Source of the DNA: Echinostoma caproni
Lineage: Eukaryota; Platyhelminthes; Trematoda; Plagiorchiida; Echinostomatidae
Reading direction: 5' to 3'
NCBI GenBank assembly: GCA_900618425.1
Contig: UZAN01040270.1
Coordinates: forward strand, 5,370-69,369
DNA: 64,000 nucleotides
Shown: positions 59,014 through 64,000 of the stretch, in pieces
Layout: each line of letters begins with the position of its first letter
Numbering within the stretch: position 1 is the first letter of the stretch
Position numbers and translations under genes: made by a program
Notes under the pieces: generated by a model
The model's input: only the letters and a program-made list of their open reading frames with translations
Told to the model about the DNA's origin: nothing
Databases searched by the model: none

Positions 59014-60477
59014 CTGAGGTGCGAATGTTTATAAAATTATGTCAAAATTTCAATTCCGCCCAAGAACGAAAAATTAACACGAATACTCAAATGAAATAAA
59101 TCAGGGTGGTGTTTTAAGGAGTTTGACACAATAATATACACCTGAGCAGAAACCTTGCACTGAATGTCATTCACCCAGTAGTCATAACAGAGCAACAGAT
59201 AACGAAAATGTTTCGATGGTTAATGTCAACGACGTGCATTCCAATAGCGGATAACTTTTGGACAAGAAAATGTACTGGGTGAAGTTTACATTGCATGAAT
59301 GAATAAACCGCCTGCGTTTTGCTGCTTTGTATAGCGATCTTTGTGCACGCTAGAAATTTCAGTGACAACAATAATCACATATTCAGTCTTAAAGATTTTT
59401 TCATGTGACAACCAAACAGAATAAATGAGGGATTTGAAATTTTTGCGTAATCATAATCTCGTTTGATGCCTGAGAGCTACTTTGATTCGAAATCAAATTA
59501 TGATCCGCGAAGGGATATGAGAATCTGTGGAAAAATGCACGACACATAGAGTCAATTTCGCGTTTTCTCTGTCACCAATTTCAATGACTGAAGTGCTATG
59601 TCAACAAAGGGAGGCATAATTGTCGTAATCGAGCTTGTATTCTTTGAAGGTAATGCTGACAAATGATCATCACAATTTTTCGTCCACGGAATAATTCCTC
59701 CCAGGGTGAACAACCAGAATACCAGTAGCCAAATGCAGAGGCGCAAGGCGAACACACATTAGGCGGTGTTTATTATAATTTATATTAGTTTGATCGGGTA
59801 TGAAAAACAGCAGTCCGAAATGTTCGCATCTGACTTGGCCTTCGAGAGTTATCTCGGTAGCCAGGGTAAAGCAGATCACCTCACCATTATATTTTCAGTT
59901 GCTCTTCCAACTGCGTTGAANTAAGTTGCCACAGTTCATGCGCAATGAATTTGACCAGTCACTTTAAAAGGGAAAATTACCTAATATTGTATCTAAAAGT
60001 AGAACAATGTGTGATTGCGGTGGTGCAGTATAAAGTAGTGTTGGAGGCAATAAGATGCATGCAAGCCACATTGCCTGTCTGGCGTACCGCCACTCACGCT
60101 TAAAACGCGCGTACCAGGGTCAACTCCTAGTCACAGTTTCTTATTTCTCTCTCTCTCACGTGACCTGTTGAAAAACTGTTCAAGTTCTGTAAACTCCTAA
60201 GTGAGCCGCACCCTGTGATACTAACAATTATATCTCCATCTTCCTGGTCTCGTTCATAGATTTGCAAAACCTTGGTGTTAGTCGGAATGCCGCCATTATC
60301 TCAATGACCACCATTATGCCTTCCGTCAATGTAAATCCACTGATGATCTGTTGCACACAAATCTCACTTTGGTTTTTCATCCGGTGACCCTTCGGATTTT
60401 GAAGTTATATGATGAACCAAAGCTCCGCGATAAGTTCAGTCAGAACGCCACGCTCTTCAGTTTTATGACCAACAAAA
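59014..60477. other. Upstream of E1, 5' end of gene unresolved
   Basis: The next exon should end in phase 0. A candidate of 18 bases at 59,142-59,159 (encoding CKVSAQ, acceptor gacattcag, donor GTGTAT) fits, and the frame upstream of it is open back to a stop, but there is no acceptor for a longer form. A second weak candidate near 59,890-59,950 (KFIAHELWQL, then QLEEQLK) contains an ambiguous base at 59,921 and a stop before the donor. Neither is firm. Confidence 0.35.
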
Positions 60478-60499
60478 GTGAAACAAGCCTTTCCGGAGA

Positions 60500-60660
60500 T
60501 TAATTTCAAAAGAAAAGACCATATGACAATAGTGCACGATTTATGTCCAGGACGATTTCGCTGCATCTCAACATGGTGCATACTGCAGAAAATACAATGT
60601 TTATATAGGGCATATAAATCGTACAGTATTGCCATATGGTCGTTTCTTTTGAAACTAACA
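60500..60660. repeat. Foldback element with 50-base arms
   Basis: tttcaaaagaaaagaccata...gcacgatttatg at 60,506-60,547 pairs with its reverse complement at about 60,612-60,656 (agtttcaaaagaaacgacca on the other strand). The loop carries gatttcgctgcatctcaac and ggtgcatactgcagaa, also seen in the arm at 845-930. It is therefore related to the inverted repeat around the first Penelope-like fossil. Confidence 0.85.
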
Positions 60661-60679
60661 AAAGTGTCGGTATTTTGAA

Positions 60680-60830
60680 CCAATCAAATTCTCCGATCAC
60701 CATCTATGAATACTGTGTCTGAACAACCGCGAACACTGATTGGCTAATGTATTCTGAACGAACAATACTTCCCGACGCATACTAGTGAGTCTTTTTGATT
60801 GGTCACAAATAACTAACAGTTTCAGTTTCA
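60680..60830. promoter_or_regulatory. Cluster of three CCAAT/ATTGG boxes next to foldback
   Basis: aaccaatcaaattc, ctgattggctaatg and ttgattggtcac occur within 140 bases. A similar cluster lies inside the inverted-repeat unit at 40.9 kb. A shared promoter for this element family is inference; no TATA box or start is visible. Confidence 0.35.
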
Positions 60831-60869
60831 ATTTCAATTTTTACAACCCTCAATCAAACACTTTGGTGC

Positions 60870-61040
60870 GGCTCTTTCGACTGCTGTTTCCTGGCTGCCT
60901 ATTGAAATGGAATAAAAGGGGGATTGGGACGTTTAAAGTATTAGAGATATCATGAAGACTAACGTTGCAAATAAATTGAGTAGATGCACTTGCCCCGCCG
61001 ATAGTTCACCTTTATCTTGTTTTCGTAATCGGTTAGTTTC
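60870..61040 (+). repeat. Dispersed repeat family A, copy 7 (5' part)
   Basis: ctggctgcctattgaaatgg, aataaaagggggattggga, gaagactaacgttgcaaat and gagtagatgcacttgcc follow the order of copies 2 and 6. The 3' part is missing. Confidence 0.72.
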
Positions 61041-62780
61041 TGCACCGCATAGAAGAACTAGGGAACTGCTGCACCATATACTCCACCTATTATGGACAGC
61101 CAGAAATCGAGACGGTGTCACGAATGTCTTGGGTCGGCAAATGCCAACGTAACCTTCTGTTTACGCGCTGGAACTTCATCCGTGATGTGTCCACCGCGTG
61201 CGATATAGCTCCTCAAAGAGCAAAATTCGTTCAATGCCTTTAAAACTTCTGCAGGTGCTTTAAAGTTGGAAGCTGAACCAACGCAGTCCTGCAGCAGCAG
61301 CTTTCACTTTAGAGGTGCAAAACTGATGCGAAACGTTAATATGTTATTGCTTAAGCTGAAGAAAGCTCCTAGGTACGACGGTACTCAGGAGATATGCGTA
61401 GCTGAACACTGCCAGACGCTTCACCTGGTTGTGGATTAGGGAACATCCTTACCAGGAGTTAAATGAGAACAAGTCACGGCTCGTTGTGAAAAGTGAGCAA
61501 AGGGGGTTGTGTGCGACAGACTGGTTGCCTGTCTCTCAGCAAAATCCACACGAATACACCAGGCACTTATTGAGTAAATCTGTTTTGAATTTCAAATTTA
61601 CTGACAGCAGCCAACTGTTCGTCATCAACATTCGTTTTCAACATCCCAGGATGTTTTTTCTGACTTGATACTTTAGCGAAGACAAGATCGCACATCAGAT
61701 CGAAAACATTCTGGTAACGTATCCGTGAGTATTGTTGATTGAAGGTTGTAGAATTTACCGTGAGCTGGAAAGCGGAAACCCGAATACCACCGATTACACC
61801 TCGTGCGCGCCCGTCCGAAGATTCTTATGACCATTCATCCAAAGGTCCCTCTACGAACAATATAAAAATGGTCTCACTGAATCTTTTGAGAAAAGAGGAG
61901 GGCGTTTCCCGCACTATTACAGTGAACCTAATCACACGCTCCCAGACTAAGGGACAATAAAAGATCAGTGGGACGCACTGAATACCATGATCAGGGAAGA
62001 TGCACTCACACAACTAGAAAGAATGTAGTGTCGAACTAAAGATAGAATCTCAGCAAATAAACTGCATCTTTTCACGAAAGTATGAGGAATTTTGGTGCAG
62101 AAATCCATTAAATTTCAAAACTTTCGTCTTGAAGCCACTCGTTCAGCTAAGAGAGATTGTAAACAATGCCACATGCGAACTGATCAAACGTCCCGATCAG
62201 AAACTTCATAGTTTGGTCGAACGTTTCGATCGTCTATTTTATCTCTCGTCCCTCTAAGCCAGCTACCCAGTAGTACAGAATTTGCCGGATATATATGCAA
62301 TCAGCTGATATCCATTCAAAATGAAAGAAATAGCCAGTACCGTGCGGTGGATGAAAAATAAAAGTCGCCTAGAGAAAACCGGATACCCCCTAAGATGTAC
62401 AACCCTTGGTTATAGAGCCGCCTTGACACTCATTATTTCTTATAACATTCAATTTCGGAAACCGAGACTTTGGCGGCATAAAATTAACAAATTGCCATAA
62501 ACGTTTGCTGTGAATGCCTGTAGCATTGTCGGCTGATTATTGATGCTGCCTGCTACTTCAACACTCGCACGCCGTGCGGACTAATGTTACCATAATATGC
62601 ATCCGTTCCATTCAATCAGATGTTAGTACTGAAATATAGGCAATGATTAATTCGTGGACTGTCTGACTGTTCAGCTCGATTGCTTGAGCGTTAACCCCCC
62701 ACCCCACCCCACCCGACCAGCCCATAGACAGGTTACATGTAGTTACTGCTAACAAACGCGCCAGCTAATTCGTTACGTTT
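61041..62780. other. Stretch before right-edge LINE, no gene recognised
   Basis: ORFs at 61,429-61,668 and 61,739-61,960 (plus) show mildly protein-like composition but no motif. They may be decayed upstream parts of the LINE at 62.8 kb. A C-rich tract lies at 62,694-62,716. Confidence 0.4.
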
Positions 62781-62788
62781 CTACCCAC

Positions 62789-64000
62789 TTGGACACGGCA
62801 GGGACCCTCCCAATAGGCTGGGCCACCTCGAACCTGCTTCCCATCCCTAACAAAGGCCATAATACTGTATGCAAAAACCTAGGAGACATCAGATTAATCA
62901 ACATAGTGGCCCAACTGTTTGCAGAGAGGCTTCTAAATCGCCTCGGGGCTTCACGGGATTCACAAACACACTACTCAAGGTGGCTTTTGTTGAAGGGAAT
63001 GCAGAGGTCAAATCTTCACGCTGTTTCGAGCCTGGAATACCGCCACAAATTCCGGCCACCAACTGCCATGTTTTATAGACTTCCGCTCCACTTTTGTTTC
63101 TTTCAATAGAGATTCCCTGTGAAAGTATTGTAGGGCAGGGGAATTACACAAACACCTCTAGTACTGCAGAAGTCATACTACACAGGTACTCGGGCGCAAG
63201 TCCAAACGTACCGCCAGGAGCCGTTGGAGTTAATTCTAAGTTCCGCAGTTTGGCAAGACCTCCTTGTTATTAAATTAGTTTGGCTGTTGCACCATGAGTT
63301 TTCTAATTACCGTAGGTTGTATGCTGGTTTGAGTGTTTAGATCACGGACCCCAAGTGGGCTGATAACATGCTGCTGACAGTCAGTCAAACTGAACCTCTA
63401 GGGAAAACCTTTGTGCTGAAGATAAATATGTGGAAAATTAAGATCTTTTAGACAGGTGACACTCATCGACCGCGTCTACTCTGACCAATGGTGCAGTTGT
63501 GTAAACAATCCCATCTTTCAAGTGTCCGGGTTCTACCTTATTACCAAGTAGTCAGGCGAAGGACGAGATTTTTCTCTCTGTTGGAAGCACAAGGAAAGCC
63601 TTTCTCCAGTTTCGCAGATCATTAGGGACTTGTATTATCATCAGTTTCTGACCAAAATGCATGCATACCAAGCTGCCATTTGCCCCATCCTAATATACGG
63701 TTATGATATCTGGTCTTTCAGAGTGTAAGACCTTAGACAACTAGAGTTCGTCAACCATTGGTTCCCCCAATGCATTGCCAGAGTAAAATAGTGGGGCCGG
63801 AGCCCTAACGACGAGTTCCGGCGGCGCTGCATGACCACACATAATCTATGCACTCTCTTGAGACGACGACACTTGAAATAGGTCGACCGTGTACTGCGTA
63901 GATCAACCTCCATTCTGACGAGACAAACCCTCCCTCCGGCGCTATGTCCCGAATGGCACTGCGACAGTGGAGGTCAGTTGTGGAGCTGTACCAGCACGAT
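62789..64000 (+). mobile_element. RTE-like LINE fossil, reverse transcriptase (runs off right edge)
   Basis: Plus-strand frames read LLPIPNKGHNTVCKNLGDI and RLINIVAQLFAERLLNRL (polymerase motif 1 region), then CRGQIFTLFRAWNTAT and CFIDFRSTFVSFNRDSL (the IDF/DL--AFDS--R motif A). After a decayed stretch come AYQAAICPILIYGYDIWSF, LRQLEFVNHWFPQCIARVK and a DEFRRRC block, matching the LLYGCETW / VFDNRCLR-IARV / VRRR landmarks after the core. The motif C (YADD) interval between about 63,120 and 63,560 is not readable. Multiple stops and shifts show it is dead. Confidence 0.85.

Noticed and set aside
59890..59960. Exon-like segment KFIAHELWQL...QLEEQLK (minus)
   Set aside because: It reads like coiled coil, but contains an ambiguous base, all three frames stop before the nearest good donor, and the only acceptor gives a stop. 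Kept only as a note on the unresolved 5' end.

Overview
The window looks like nuclear DNA of a flatworm, most likely a parasitic trematode. The sequence shows AT-rich introns of 0.1-4 kb, very short exons with GT-AG borders on the minus strand, and a dense load of decayed retroelements (Penelope-like, RTE-like and CR1-like LINEs, Ty3/Gypsy, tRNA-derived SINEs, one Tc1/mariner fossil). There are no bacterial-style genes, operons, rRNA or CRISPR arrays. The trematode assignment is inference from this repeat mix.

One protein-coding gene dominates. It is on the minus strand and runs from about 59,013 down to 2,205. I could chain 24 exons (E1-E24, numbered in transcription order) whose splice phases agree at every junction, giving 4,812 coding bases or 1,604 codons without a stop. 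The product is rich in predicted coiled coil, with a Ser/Thr-rich insert (E11) and a Lys-rich linker (E18-E19). From memory of family features it best fits coiled-coil domain-containing protein 180 (CCDC180; DUF4455 in the N-terminal half, DUF4456 in the C-terminal half). The first and last exons were not identified. Two junctions carry caveats: an 11-base micro-exon (E3) and the donor choice of E19.

The rest is intron and transposable-element debris. Left edge to 2.2 kb: a LINE endonuclease fragment and a Penelope-like GIY-YIG fossil inside an 86-bp inverted repeat. 2.2-10 kb: gene 3' exons, a head-to-head SINE pair and an RTE-like LINE fragment. 10-26 kb: exons E15-E20, an N-gap whose two flanks carry the same 36-mer, two long inverted repeats and a Gypsy integrase fossil. 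26-44 kb: an N-gap, exons E10-E14, a second Penelope-like GIY-YIG fossil with its own inverted flanks, a related empty inverted-repeat unit and a CR1-like LINE end. 44-59 kb: exons E1-E9, a Tc1/mariner fossil, a third N-gap and copies of an abundant dispersed repeat. 59-64 kb: a perfect-looking foldback element, another dispersed-repeat copy and an RTE-like reverse transcriptase fossil running off the right edge.

The most notable signals are the recovered many-exon coiled-coil gene including an 11-base micro-exon, and a recurring architecture in which Penelope-like GIY-YIG remnants (or an empty interior) are enclosed by inverted terminal repeats.
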